Program-made: the position numbers and the translations under genes
The notes under the pieces: model-generated
What the model was told of the DNA's origin: nothing
What the model saw: only the letters and a program-made list of their open reading frames with translations
Database searches by the model: none
In this document: one piece after another, positions 1-15,849 of the stretch
Layout of the letters: the number at the start of each line of letters is the position of its first letter
Numbering within the stretch: the stretch's first letter is position 1
Assembly (NCBI GenBank): GCA_024803745.1
Contig: JANJXV010000037.1
Coordinates: 10,431,001-10,495,000 of the forward strand
Source of the DNA: Megascapheus bottae
Taxonomy: Eukaryota; Chordata; Mammalia; Rodentia; Geomyidae
Direction: 5' to 3'
Length of the DNA stretch: 64,000 nucleotides

Positions 1-238
1 TAAGGCCAGATGCAATATTTGGCTCTTGTTCTAATTTGAACAAACAAACCATTTTTAGACAGAGAAAATTAAACACGGACTGAATGTTTAAGATGATTAG
101 AATATTTTTTTATTTAGTTTAAAAAATACAATGGAATTATAATTATATTTTAGAAATTTCTTTACCTATTAGAACATTAAGGCATTTTTGTATGCAATAA
201 TACAGTATTTGAAATATGTTTTAAAATACTTTAACACA

Positions 239-632
239 GGGCTGGGAGCATAGCCTAGAGGTAGCATGCTTGCCTAGCATGGGCAAAGCCCTGGAGTAGA
301 TTCCCCAGAACCACATACATAGAAAAAAAACAGAAGTGGCACTGTAGCTCAAGTGGTAGAGTACTAGCCTTGAGCAAAAAATGTCCAAGGGCTGAGAGTT
401 TGGCCTAGTGGTAGACTGCTTGCCTAGCATGCACGAAGACCCAGGTTCAATTCCTCAGTACCACATACATAGAAAAAAGCCGGAAGCGATGCTGTGGCTC
501 AAGTGGTAGACTGCTAGCCTTGAGAAAGTCCAAGGACAGTGCTCAGGCCCTGAGCCCACGCCCAGGACTGGCAAAAAAAAAAAAATGTCCAAGGACAGTG
601 CCCAGGCACTGAGCTCAAGCCTGAGGACTGAC
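239..632 (+). mobile_element. IDL-Geo SINE, interrupted host copy
   Basis: ID-like head at 239-320 and Geo half to 390, resuming at 595-632 after the nested insertion. Confidence 0.85.
391..579 (+). mobile_element. IDL-Geo SINE nested in an older copy
   Basis: This is a full-length element with box A (tggcctagtggtag) and box B (ggttcaattcc). It is inserted into the host element 239-632 and flanked by a 15-bp repeat aaaaaatgtccaagg (376-390 and 580-594). Confidence 0.9.
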
Positions 633-659
633 ATATATATATACACATTAGCACATAAA

Positions 660-935
660 CCAGACACCAGTGGCTCACACCTGTAATCCTAGCTACTCAG
701 GAGGCTGAGATCTGAGGATTGTGGTTCAAACCCAGCCTAGACAGGAAAGTTAACCACCAGAAAACAGGAAGTGAAGTTGTGGCTCAAAATAATAGAGTAC
801 TAGTACTAGCCTTGAACAAAAGAGCTCAGGGACAGCACCCAGGCCCTGAGTTGAGGCCCTATGATTAACACCAACGTCAATAACAAAAGCCAAGCCAGAG
901 TGAGAGTCCTAAGTTCAAGCCCTAGGACAGGCACC
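660..935 (+). mobile_element. 7SL-Geo SINE
   Basis: 7SL-derived head (gtggctcacacctgtaatcc) followed by the Geo half. Confidence 0.85.
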
Positions 936-1799
936 CCCTGCCTCCCCTCCCAAAAAAATAAAAAAGAAACTTTAGCAAATGGATAAAAGACCTATGCTGT
1001 AATAGAGGAAACAAGATTCGGGGGGGGAAAAATGGATAACTTTGAACCTATGGAGTTTCATGTATTATTTTCTCTGCTTTTGTGTATGACTGAAATTTTC
1101 ATAATAAAATGTTTAAAGAGGTAAAGCATTCACCTAGGATCTGGTTTGACCTCCCAACTCCATTAGAAGAAAAAAAGGTTAGTAACTACAAGAAGTTAGA
1201 CATGCTACTAAAGGTGACCTGGGCAGCAGCCAGCAGATTCAGAGGCCAAGTAAGGAGGAGAGAGAAAGGGGCCTTCCCTGCCAGAAAAACCTGAGAACTC
1301 TGACTAAGGCAGGGACAGATTCTTGAGTGGCAGATGCCTGCAGAGAGAGAAAAATCCTCCCCGGGGTGGGGGGGTGGGGAATCCTGCAAGCTGCCAGAAG
1401 ATAGGAGGGGGCATTTGGAGGCCAGAGAAGAAGGTGTGATTTTTCAAGCTATGACTGCAAGGAGCCCCTAGAGCAGGAATGACAAGGAAGCCACAGAGGG
1501 TGGAAGAGGCTGGAGCCAGAAGAGGAGCTCAAAGTATGGGAGGCCAAGTCTGCTCTGCCCTTCTCAAAGCCTTCTTGGAATAACAGAGGCATTCTGTATA
1601 GAAGGGCCTGAGGCTGGAGACATACTGCAGTTGACAGATTCAAGCAGTGCCCCAGTCCTCATCCCCAGTCTCTGTCCACTATACTCCATTTGCCTAGCTC
1701 CCTTTGCATTCACCCTGAAGTCCTAAGCTTGGGCCTTGGGGTTTCCAGACACTCACTTTGTTTCTTGTTGTTGTTGTTGTTTTGTTTTTTTAAATCTTC
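936..1799. other. Unique sequence of PSD2 intron 4
   Basis: No exon or repeat family is recognised. A G-run cluster near 1361-1378 could form a G-quadruplex. Confidence 0.6.
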
Positions 1800-2010
1800 A
1801 ACACAGGGTCTGAATGCTGTCCCTGAGCTTTTCTCTGCTCAAGGCTAGCACTCTACCACTTTGAGCCATCAGTCCGCTTGTGGTTTTCTGGTTTTCATTG
1901 GAGAGAAGAGTCTCATGGACTTTCCTGTCCAGACTGGCTTTGGACCATGATCCTCAGACATTAGCCTCCTGAGTAACTAGGATTACAGACATGAGCCACC
2001 GGCACCTGGC
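1800..2010 (-). mobile_element. 7SL-Geo SINE
   Basis: Reverse copy ending in gcctcctgagtaactaggattacag...gagccac. Confidence 0.85.
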
Positions 2011-2040
2011 TCTGACCCTTATTTAGTGTGTATAGATGCC

Positions 2041-2248
2041 AATCTTGGGGCATGAACGCAGGGCCTGGACACTACCCTTGAAATGTTCTACTGTTTGAGC
2101 CACAGCTCCGTGACTGACTTTTTGTTTTTTTTTCTGGAGATAAGAGTCTCAAGGACTTTCCTGCCCAGGCTGGCTTCAAACCATGATCCTCAGATCTCAG
2201 CCTCCTGAGTAACTAGAATTACCAATATGCACTATCAATGTCTGGCTT
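2041..2248 (-). mobile_element. 7SL-Geo SINE
   Basis: A second reverse copy in tandem with the previous one, more diverged. Confidence 0.8.
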
Positions 2249-2687
2249 CCAGACCCTTTTGCTGGTGCCAATAGATATTACAGCTTAAGGAGAGCTAGGG
2301 ATCTGCTTTCTAAGTTCTGGAGCTTTCATCTCCCCCTTAGGTTCCCCTCTCTCACTGACCCCGTTTGGTAGGACACTAGCCCCTGACGCTGCTCCTCCCT
2401 CACCACTACCCATCGTGACCCCATAATTACATCCTACTCCCAAGCCCAAAGGGCCTGCCTGCCATCCCAGCCTCCCTAGAAGCAACATCCCTCTCCCAAG
2501 CAGCTCAGAAAGGAAATAAATTCAGGGCAAGGCCAAGAATGAGGACAGTGGCAGGAGGAAGTGTCCTTGAGGACACTCGGGGGACTCGGGGGGCCCCCTA
2601 GCACCAGACACCCTGAAAGAAGCCGCTCCCAGCCTGTTCTTGCTGAGGAAGACAGTGGATTTGCCTTAGGTGTGCAAGGCTTACTCA

Positions 2688-5971
<3,284 letters not shown>

Positions 5972-6084
5972 TCACCTGACCAGAAACCCCTCTTCCCTAG
6001 TCTATGGCTTCCCTGCTAACACTCAGGTCTCTGCTGTGCCCTCCAAAAGAAATCACCAGAGCCCCATAGACGATCCAGATGGGA

Positions 6085-6330
6085 GTTGGGGCGTCAGTGG
6101 CTCACGCCTGTAATCCTAGCTACTCAGGGGGCTAAAATCTGAGGATCACGGTTCAAAGCCAGCTCCAGCATGAAAGTCTATAAAACACTCATCTCCAAGT
6201 AACCACCAGAAAATGGGAAGTGGTGCTGTGGCTCAAGTGGTATAGTGCTAGCCTTGAGTTGAAGAGCTCAGGGACAGTGCCCAGGCCCAGAGTTCAAGCC
6301 CCACAACCACCACCACCAATAACAAAAAGA
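6085..6330 (+). mobile_element. 7SL-Geo SINE
   Basis: Nearly full-length copy in intron 1, with all diagnostic segments. Confidence 0.9.
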
Positions 6331-8166
6331 TCCAGATGGGGAGGACACAGTGAACCCACCCCTACAGCTGGTGAGTGACACACAAAAGCCCTGGCCTACA
6401 ACAGCCAGACCTCAGGGCTCTTCCATGCTCTCTGCCTTGACTCCAGGACCCAGAAATGAGTAAACTTTGTGGTTAGGGATAAGCTATGCTGGGGGTGGCC
6501 TTTAAGGGGAATTAAGAGAAGAGGCTAGCAACTCAACAGAAGTGCAGTTTAATCCAGGCAAGTTCCACTCCAGGGAAGCGCCAGGAAACCCAGAAGCAAC
6601 CATAGCCATGAGAGGGCCAGCGAGAGGCGCTGTCCAGGGTGCTGGGCGGAACCCACCACTGACAGCCTCACAGGGAGCCAAGGCTGCCCCTGCAGCAGCC
6701 AGTACCCTCACCACATCAACAGGAAGGAGCCTGGAGCTTCGACCCATCCAAGCCTCTACCAGAGTGCAGTCAGTCAAGGAAGGACTCACAGAGCCACCAC
6801 GAAGCTCTCTGGAAAAAGCTGTCAGGAACTCAAGTCCTGTATTACTCCCTTCTGTCTTGTGCTGGGTCTGTTTCTCTTTGGGCAATGGAAGAGGCCCCTT
6901 AGCCTACCGGGTATGTCCCAGCACCAGCCCATAACAGCTTCCTAACCAGCTGGGGAGAACAGAGGCTGGGAGGAGTGGTCTAGGTCTCACTCTGCCTCCT
7001 CCCCACTCGGCACCTTAACTACAAAGTTTACATATATCTCTGCCAGAAGACACAGGCCAGTCCCTGCCAACACACTGAGAGAAGCAAAGAAGTAGAAACC
7101 TGGGCATTTCTCTTTTCTGTTTGGGCCACTTCCTTCCTTCCTTTCATGGGACTTGGCCACCCCCAGCTCCCTGCTATCCTGAGGAGCAGGGGAGGAATGG
7201 AGGAGAGGAGAAATGGTAAGTTTCTGACTGCAACAGGACAAGCCACAGGTGCAGTGACCAAGACGTGAGCCCAAACTCCCTGTACATGTGTGTTGATAAG
7301 TCTCATTCAAGACTCCATATACAGAATTGCCAGGCCCGGCTCCCTCTTGAACCAGACTGTACGGGGAAGGGATAGGATAATCTTTAATCTCAAAATGAGG
7401 CAAGCATGAGAAACATGCATTAAACTCCAAGAGGACGTCCCACCTAGAGAGAGAAGATGAGCTCAGAGAGGACGATAGATTTACTTCTGTGAGGACTTCT
7501 AGGCCCTCCAGAGAAACTCAGAGACCATACCCTGGTTAAAACTCAATCCAGAGTTTGCGCACATGCAATAAAAGAGAATGGGGCCTGACCCTCCCATTCT
7601 GAGCTTTGCCTTCTGGAGTTTTTTGACTACTGCATGATAATAAGATTTTACTTACTAAAAACAAATAAGGAAAATCTGAGAGCCTGGGCCCTGATCCGAG
7701 GACACTAGGGGCCCTTGGGGCTCAGCCCAGTGTGAGGGAGTCTTTCTGGTCTGCCCTACATCCCTACTGCTGCCGGTGCTATTTCAATCCATTCCCTCTG
7801 GTTGTGTACCCAAAGGAGGGACGACAACATCGAGAGGTCACCTCCCTAACCATGACTACAGCTGGGGGGAGGTGAGGCTCACGGAAAGGAAAGAGAAGAG
7901 AGGAGGCCTGGGCCCTCTGTCTAGATTCTTGTCTTCTGGCCTACTTTGCAGTCAGAGCCAGCATAGGCGCTGGCTCTGAGGAACAGGGCTTAAACTGGGT
8001 TCCACCAGGAGCCTCATACTTCTGAGCCCTTGCCTGGCATGGTGGAGTCCCCTCTGTGCCTCAGCCCCCACTGAAACCAAAGATTCGAGAATAAAGTGGT
8101 TTCACTTGATTCTCAGCCTACATCAGCTCCGAAGTCAGGAGTGAGGGGACATAAAGGCTCTTTTTG
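6331..8166. other. Unique sequence of PSD2 intron 1
   Basis: No exon, repeat family or RNA gene is recognised. Confidence 0.5.
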
Positions 8167-8357
8167 AGCTAGGCACTGTGGCTCGCACCTGTAATCCCAG
8201 CTACCCATGCAGGAAAGTCCATGAGATTCTTATTACCACTAACCATCAAAAACCTGAAGGCAGTGCTGTGGCTTAGGTAGTAGAATGCTAGCCTTGGGTG
8301 GGAGAGGGGGAACCTAAGGGACAGCAGCCAGGTTCTGAATTCAGGACTGGCACCCCC
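8167..8357 (+). mobile_element. 7SL-Geo SINE, internally deleted
   Basis: The head stops after ccagctaccca and resumes at tgcaggaaagtccatgagatt, so part of the 7SL region is missing. Confidence 0.75.
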
Positions 8358-8859
8358 CAAAAGGCCTTCTTTGGCGATCCTTATGCCACTATCTCGCCCA
8401 GATCCCAGCAGCTGCCTCTGTCCAGCTCTCGCCCTACCTGTCCTGCCATGTCCTCCTGCAGCTGGCAGCAGGATGGGGGTTCTGCCAACACTGGGCATTG
8501 AGCCATGTCCTCAGTTTCTGGGGTGGGAAGACAAGGGGCAGCATTGAGCTCTATTCTGGACAGAGGAACCCGGAGTCCTTGCCTGGGCTGAGGGCCAGTC
8601 ATGCCCTCGCCCGGAGTCACTGAGTCCCAGAGAGGTGCACAAAGGGGAAGTTTTGGGGCGGAAGCATAAAGCAGAGCCCCCAAGTGTTCACTCTCACCCA
8701 GGATCTGCCCTGCAAACATCTGCAGAATGAAAGCACTGAGTCCCCAGAATGTTCTCCTTCCCCAACAGTAGGTGGAGAACTGAGATCACAAGAGCTCTAA
8801 GAGAGCCACTACCCCGGGAAGGCAAACTCACCACAGAGGCCCAAGAAGAAAGGCTGCAA

Positions 8860-8950
8860 TTCCCATACATTGGACAGATGGGGAGACTGAGGCCCAGAGC
8901 CTGCAATGACTTTGCTTCAGATCACACAGTGATCTGCCTCAAATATTTGC
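8860..8950 (-). repeat. MIR fragment
   Basis: Core gacagatggggagactgaggcccag and an agatcacacag segment are typical of reverse MIR. Confidence 0.6.
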
Positions 8951-9439
8951 TTGTTAAACACGGCATTTGAAATATGATGTAAAAATCAAGGTTGATGAAT
9001 TCTTTAAGAACAGAAAAAGTAGAAGCTAGAAGGGCTGAGATTCAGGGTAAGCCTGTTTCCAGGCCCATTACCAGACCCTCCACCAGATCAGGGCCCCAAA
9101 TCTTCAAACAGAAGGCGTAGCCCAAAGCAGTAGCCCTGCCTTCCCCCAGGCCTGCTGGCAAGAGAGAGTATAGCTGGGCCACTGGCACCATCCCAAGGGA
9201 TTTCTCAAAGGGACAGGCTGGCAGTAGCCAAGCTCCCCTGAAGCCTGATCCAGGCCCCTTTCCAGGTGGGAGTTCCTAGTGCAGCCTTTGAGGTGACCTT
9301 GGGCTCAGCAGTCTCTCTGTCAACATCAGTCTAAGGGGACCATGAAGACAGTGGAGCCCTGGCTAGGCCAGGCTTGACTGCTAAGCCACACACTCCCTAG
9401 GTCTCAGCTGCTCCAGAGACAGTCCTGTCCCCCTCCCCA

Positions 9440-9935
9440 TTTTCCCCATAGCAGCTGGAGAGACTTGTGAAAACACAAATCGCATCACATGTTCCCCTCT
9501 TGCATAACCCTCCAACACCTCCCATCACCCTTAGATTAGAATCTGGTCTCCCAGGATGGCCTAAAAAGGCTCTGCCTGAGCTCATTCTGCCCTCTCCCCG
9601 CCTCCCACCCTCATCAGCCACACTGGCCTTCTTTCTGCTCTCTGAGCTCATTCCCACCTCAGGGCCTTTGCACCAGCTGTACCCTTGGCCTAGAATACTC
9701 TTTTCCTAAATCTGTACATGACTGCCTCATGTGCTATTCAAAGTTTAACCAGGATGCTGAGTCCCAGAGAGGCCCTCTATGACCCTCTGGCGCGCTCACA
9801 CTCCTCAGAAGTGCAATACACGCAACAGAACTGAAACTCCTGTTCTATCTGCTTCCTTACTTCCTACCCAGATCTCTGCATCTTGGGAAGGCAGGGACCT
9901 ATTATGTTCAGGGCTTTTCCCCCAACCCCCAAGGG
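9440..9935 (+). repeat. L2 3' end fragment
   Basis: Contains ctcagggcctttgcacc, ctagaatactc and ggaaggcagggacct, in L2 3'-end order. Confidence 0.6.
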
Positions 9936-10021
9936 AGCTTTGAATAAGTGACCTAGGGTTGTCATAATCGTCCCTATTTCTGGAGATGGAGAGTTTGGGG
10001 AGTGTACTCCAATTACAAAGC

Positions 10022-10212
10022 TATGGGCTGGGAGTTTGGCCTAGTGGTAGAGTGCTTGCCTAGCATGCACGAAGACCCGGGTTCGATTCCTTGGTACCAC
10101 ATACATAGAAAAAAGCCGGAAGTGGTGCTGAGGCTCAAGTGGTAGAGCTCTAGCCTTGAGAAACTCCAAGGACAGTGCTCAGGCCCTGAGCTCAAGCCCA
10201 GGACTGGCAAAA
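10022..10212 (+). mobile_element. IDL-Geo SINE, young
   Basis: Close to the window consensus over its full length, with an intact box B (ggttcgattcc). Confidence 0.92.
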
Positions 10213-10371
10213 AAACAACAAAGCTAGAAGTCAACGCTACTGATAGGGATAATCTTAGGATCCCTCTCATGCTGGGATCCAAGCCAGGGGCTGTGGGAAG
10301 CTGAGGAGCAGTCAGGCGATGGAGCCAGCAGGTAGACTCTGGAAGCCATCACAATTTAAAACCCAAGGATG

Positions 10372-10540
10372 ATGCCCCTGACAGTGGCTCATGCCTATCA
10401 TCTTAGCCACTCGGGAGGCTGTGATGTGAGGATCACAGTTCAGAGCCAGGCCGGGTAAACAAATCCGGAAGTCTCTTTTCTCTAGTTACTCAGCAAAACA
10501 TAATCAGAATTTGAGGCAAGGTTCAAGTGGTGGAGCACAG
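10372..10540 (+). mobile_element. 7SL-Geo SINE, 3' truncated
   Basis: Ends in a (GAG)n purine tract at 10550-10618. Confidence 0.75.
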
Positions 10541-10755
10541 ATGGGAGAGGAGGAGGAGGAGGAGGAGGGGAAGAGGAGGAGGAAGAAGAGGAAGATGAAG
10601 AAGGAGAAGGAGGAAGGGGGGGCAAGCACACATAGTACTTACTTGCATACTTGCCTCTGTGTCCTTTTGTTGTTGTTGTTACCAGTACTTAGACTTGAAC
10701 CCCTGACATCACAAGGACACAGGGGCAAGTGCCTGTCTATGTACATCCAAATGTG

Positions 10756-10786
10756 AGCACACACACACACACACACACACACACAG
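10756..10786. repeat. (CA)n microsatellite
   Basis: About 15 CA units. Confidence 0.95.
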
Positions 10787-11612
10787 CAACCCCGCTGGGT
10801 GGTAAGGTGGGCATGAGGAGCCTACTAAGAATGGGGTGAAGGGCACCATTCCAGGGTTGACATGTCTGCTTAAGGAGAGTCTTCAAGCGGGAAAGGGACA
10901 GTGCTAGGCTTCGGGCTGGGTGGAGTAAGAAAAATAAGCATCTGCCTCGAGCACTGTCCATCACAGTGGCAGTAGGCCGTGGGGAGGGCGGAGGACAGGC
11001 CACTTGTTGGAAATGGACACGAAGGCAGTTCTGGTCCTGGGCTCTCTGGGGACAGGCTGAATAGAAGCCGCTCCATGTCTAAGGGACATAGCCCAGGCAG
11101 AGTATGTAGAGGGAGGGCCTGGGGTCCCAGAGCCTCGGTGTGGCGCTGAGGCTGAGCTCACTGCTGTCCCAGCAAGTTGGGCTGGAAGCCAGTTCAAGCC
11201 AGCTTTGTCTCCTGTATGCTAGAGGTGCTCTGGAGAGCAGAACCCCACTAGGGTCTCCTTTCTCCTGACGCATCTGAAACTATTCCCAAGTCCTGGGCCT
11301 CTTTCAGCAGTCGATGGAGCTGCAGGCTGCACCCCAGATGGAGTTCTCCTTGAGTCCTAGGGGATCTGAATGTTGGCACACAGCGTCTGGAGTCTGTCTG
11401 GGGAGGCCTACAGACTCCTGGTGCCGCTCAAAGGATGGGGATGTGAGCATGCCTGGGACCTCCCTGACAGACTTCTAGTGGGCACAGGAGACAAAGAAAG
11501 ATGGAAACTTTCATTTGCAGACCACTCTCTGCCTCTAGGAATCCACCCTTCCCCTAAATTCCTACTGCATATCTCCCTAGCTCATCTAGATTGTAGCATG
11601 TGGGCAGAATCT

Positions 11613-11657
<45 letters not shown>
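11613..11657. repeat. (CA)n microsatellite
   Basis: About 22 uninterrupted units. Confidence 0.95.
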
Positions 11658-11879
11658 ACAATCAAAGCAAGTAGCTAGCATGGAGGAAGTGCTCAGAAAA
11701 GACCTAGGCCTCTCACCAGCCTGGTTAGAGTTGGCCCTAGCCTGAACATTGCAGCAGGGTGGGGAAGAGAGGGTGTCCCCTCAGGGACCCAGCTTGGACA
11801 ATCTTCCTTGTATGGTAATAAGTACCTCAGACAGAGATAGTCCAGGACAGTAAACCAATACCCTAGCTGAACAGTCAGA

Positions 11880-12010
11880 AAGATCTGGCTTCAAATCCAT
11901 CTGCTGTGTAACCTTAGCATCCTTCATAAAACAAGACAAGCTGGTAGCACCTGCTCATGGGACTCATGTGAGAAATAAAGGAAATGGTGAATCTGAAGTA
12001 CTCAGGGAAG
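11880..12010 (+). repeat. MIR fragment
   Basis: Has tctggcttcaaatcc...ctgtgtaacctt and the following MIR-like tail. Confidence 0.55.
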
Positions 12011-12827
12011 GGTGTGCCAATGCTTTCTAAAACTTTCACAGGTCTGCCCATGCCCCAGGAGAGATGTCCAGAAGAGCAACACAGCACAGGCCATCGGCCT
12101 GTGGACATCTGCCCTCGGTAGCAGTCCAGAGGGTTCAGAGGCTTTACAGGCCCAGTCTGTGCATGGAGGCAGAAAAAATAATCCCTGTGAGGATGGTGGG
12201 GAGGGACACAGAGGGTCCCCCACATACCCTCCTGAGGCAGGGGACGACCCTGCAACCTGATGCCATCAACTAAGTCCAGGCTCACACCAGGCTTCAGCCA
12301 AGAGTGGGAAACCTGAGCTCCCCTCCCAAGCACCCTTCACATGGTGTCTGTCTGGGGTTATTCATGAGCCAGCACCATCCCTGAGTTTGACCACCAGGGA
12401 ATCAGGCTTTGCCTTGGGATGTGGGGTGAGGAAGGACTCTTTCTCCCAGGAAGAGGTCCGCAGGGCTGGGAGGGCATTAAGCACCATCTGCACTGGGCCC
12501 GCAGGCCCCGAGGTTCTCAGGGCTCATTCTGAAAAGGTCATTCCTAGCCATCTCCCAGCTTCCTGCTCTCCCTACAGCCCTCCCCCATCAATTCGGTGCC
12601 CTCATTTGCTTATCATTTACATATATCTGCATGCTGTTTAGGGGAGTCCTTAATACTGATGAAATCCACAACATTTGATGTCAAATCCCAAGTTTTGTTT
12701 CTAACCAGCAGCTCTGTCCTGAACCTACCCAGGACCAGTGGCCAGAATGACGACTGCTCTTCAACTGCAGAGGCACCCAGGACACACGCCCCACCCCACA
12801 GCCCACGGTTCACCTCTAGCATGTGGA

Positions 12828-13015
12828 TAAAAGTGAGCTGGTGGCTCACGCCTGTAATCCTAGCTACCAGAGGCTGAGATCTGAGGATTGCTGTTCAAAC
12901 CCAGCCTGAGCAGGAATGACAGTGAGCCTCATTAGCCACCAAAAAGGCAGAAGTAGAGCTATGGTTCAAGTGGGACAGTGCCCAAGCCCTGAGTTCAAGC
13001 ATTAGGGTCAGTAAC
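12828..13015 (+). mobile_element. 7SL-Geo SINE
   Basis: Full head and a shortened Geo half, ending in a (GACA)n tract at 13016-13050. Confidence 0.85.
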
Positions 13016-13984
13016 AGACAGACAGACAGATAGGCAGACAGGCAGACAGGCAGAGAGAGTCAGATTCCAAGAATTACAGTAACTAACAAGCTACCAATGT
13101 GCCACTTGGCTCTGAAAAACACCTAAGCCAGGCAAACCAAGAGAACTCACGTGGTTTTTGTCGGTGGGGGTGGAGGTGGGGGTGGTGTTTTTGCCATCTG
13201 GGTGAGGAGCTCAGGGAGCCATCTCCCCAACCACCTTCAACAACCAAGAGACATGAGGCCAGAACTCCAGTCACCCTGCCTCTCTGCCCAGTTTGTCTAT
13301 GTCCCACACCCTATGTCCTCACGATCTCTGTCCACATCCACAAAGGACCCTTCTTCCTACCAGCCACTTCCCCTGTGACCTTGTCCCACCTCCCCCTCAC
13401 TCTTCATTGTGTGGATCCTCTTAACCTGCCTTGTTTGTCCTCTACTCCACCTCCTGTCTGTGTCTGTCCTCTGCTTTGAGATTTCAGCTCAGGTCCAACA
13501 AAGAAAACACCACAGTAGGCATTATAAAGTAGAGGGCTATGAGAGTGGCTGGGTAGGGCCTTTCCACGCCTGGCTTCTCACTTGCCCTCATCCACTAAGA
13601 GTACAGCTGAGTACTGGTAAAGCCTTGAGCCCCAGGAGCAGTGCATGGGGCATGAGAGGACGGGGAGGAGGTCAAGAATCAGCCACAAGACGGAACTGAC
13701 TCCTTCTGAACAGGGGCGGGGAAGCAGATCGGGAATGAACAGGAAGTTCATGTTGAAGGATCTGAGCTGGAGGCAGCTGGTAGAAAGGAAAACTGAGATA
13801 CAGAGGAGGCTCCTGGAGCTCGGGAGGTTGTGGGGAAGGCTTGGGGATAGGATATGGAGGCCATAGCACAAAAGTGTCAGGACAGCTGCAGGACTGCGTG
13901 CAATTGGTAAGGTGGACAAGGCAGCTGTGCTGGGTCCTATAGCACTCTCAAACCAAGATCCAATAATGGACTCAGATATGCTCA

Positions 13985-14390
13985 CATATGCCTGTGATCC
14001 ACCTATTCAAGAAATAGTGATCAGGAGCATGATTCGCCAGGCGAATCCTAATTACTCAGGAGGCTGAGATCTGAGGATCGAGTTTCAAAGCCAGCCCAGG
14101 GGGCTGGGAGTTTGGCCTCGTGGTAGAGTGCTTGCCTAGCATGCACAAAGACTCGGGCTCGATTCCTCGGTACCACATACATAGAAAAAGCCAGAAGTGG
14201 TGCTGAGACTCAAGAGGTAGAGCTCTAACCTTGAGAAAGCCCACAGACAGTGTTGAGGCCCTGAGTACAAGCCCCAGGACTGGCCAAAAAAAAAAAGCCA
14301 GCCCAGGCACTAAAAATTCCATGAGACTCTTATCTCCAATTAATCACTAGAAAAATCAGAAGTTGCACTGTGGCTCAAGGGATAGGGCAG
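13985..14390 (+). mobile_element. 7SL-Geo SINE, interrupted host copy
   Basis: Host split at 14100/14294 by an ID insertion. The head and Geo half lie on the two sides. Confidence 0.85.
14101..14293 (+). mobile_element. IDL-Geo SINE nested in 7SL-Geo
   Basis: Flanked by an exact 14-bp target-site duplication aaagccagcccagg (14087-14100, 14294-14307). Confidence 0.95.
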
Positions 14391-14464
14391 GAGAAGAAGG
14401 AGGCCCCAGACTACAGCAGGCCTGAAAGGTGGACTGGTTTGCCTTTCCTTATAACCACTAGGTG

Positions 14465-14475
14465 CCCCCAAGTGG
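14465..14475 (-). promoter_or_regulatory. CTCF-like motif in PSD2 intron 1
   Basis: CCCCCAAGTGG matches the reverse core at 10 of 11 positions. It is only a motif match. Confidence 0.25.
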
Positions 14476-14743
14476 TGTTAGGCAGTGTGGCGTGATGGAG
14501 GTACTCTGAAGAGAAAGAGTGGGACTGGTTGGGCCAGCATGACAGAAAAGACATCCCTAAGGAGGCTCAAGATGCCTGGGAATGGGGACCAGGGCTGCTG
14601 TGTGGCACGGGGGAGGAAGGAGCCTGTGGCTAGCTGGGCCCATTGGAGTGATGTGGGGTAAGAGGAATGTTAGGAGGCCGTTGGATGGCTCAGGTGCTGC
14701 TAGAGGAGGAAGAACTGCACTCGGGCAGGGTGACAGAGGATGC

Positions 14744-14946
14744 AGGTGGGGTTTTTTTGTTTTTTGTTTTTTGGCCAGTCCTGAGCTTGAGCTCAGGGCC
14801 TGAGCGCTGTCCTTTGGCTTTCTCAAGGCTAGAGCTCTACCACATGAGCGCCTGGCTTTTTTCTACATATGCAATACCAAGGAATTGAACCCAGGTCTTC
14901 ATGCATGCTAGGCAAGCACTTTACCACTAGGCCAAACTCCTGGCCC
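14744..14946 (-). mobile_element. IDL-Geo SINE
   Basis: Reverse full-length copy with a T-rich end at the left. Confidence 0.9.
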
Positions 14947-15849
14947 CGTGGATGCAGTTTTTTTACATAAGGTCTGAGGATGGGTGTGGAGGGAACCATT
15001 TCCCATGTGCTTACCCTCTCTAAATGTGATTTTGAGGTAAGGGGAGAGGAGGGTCACACAGAACCCATAAAGGGAGTGGGGGTGATCTTCCAGTCACCAC
15101 TAGGAAAGGATTGGAGCAGGCCAGGGGCCAGCTCAGAGGCGGCTGCCCGCATCAAAGTCAAGACATCACCCCCTTCTCTCATTGTGCTGCTTCATGCTTG
15201 ACAAAACTCGAACCCTGGGGAAATCCAATGCCTGGTTTATTCCATGAGGGACTGAGGGAAACCATGACCTCAACTGCTCTCACTGAAGGCCTAGCACCAG
15301 GAATTCGGAAGGGCCCCTGGGCTGTGGGGTGCTCACCAGTGGGTTCGAGGTCCAATATTGCTCCCTGCGCTAGCAGCTGGTTCACACTTCCTCTGCACCC
15401 CTAATCTAGCCTCTCCTCACCCATCCTCTCTTCCAGGAGGGAAGGTGTCCTTGCTCCTTACTGGTCCTCACACCTTCCCTCATTAGCAGTCCCTGCCTGG
15501 GTGTACCTAGCCCTCCCCCCACCCTCACGGTGGCTCACTGATGTCTACCAGATGTCTGTTCTCCACTCTCCCGTCTGGAAGGACTTGGTGGGGTTTGCTG
15601 TTATGTGGACAACCAAGTGGAAAAAGTTCCTGGGATGGGAAGGGAGGAACAGGTGTGAAACAGAGGGAGCTCTCAGCCAAGTGGCCCACTGTAGGGCAAG
15701 CTGATAGCATGAGTCTATTAAAGTGATTCGTGAGGTATATGGCATCACCCATGGAAGACGGTCACCCAACATGATGACAAAAATGGATGTTACTAAAAAA
15801 GAAACACAGAAAATCAAGTTTAATCCAGATTAGTAGGTTTTATTATAGA

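Noticed and set aside
10022..10095. Possible tRNA-Ala genes at SINE heads
   Set aside because: The A and B boxes are present, but the clover-leaf is degraded and the same sequence recurs dozens of times with Geo tails. These are ID-type SINEs.
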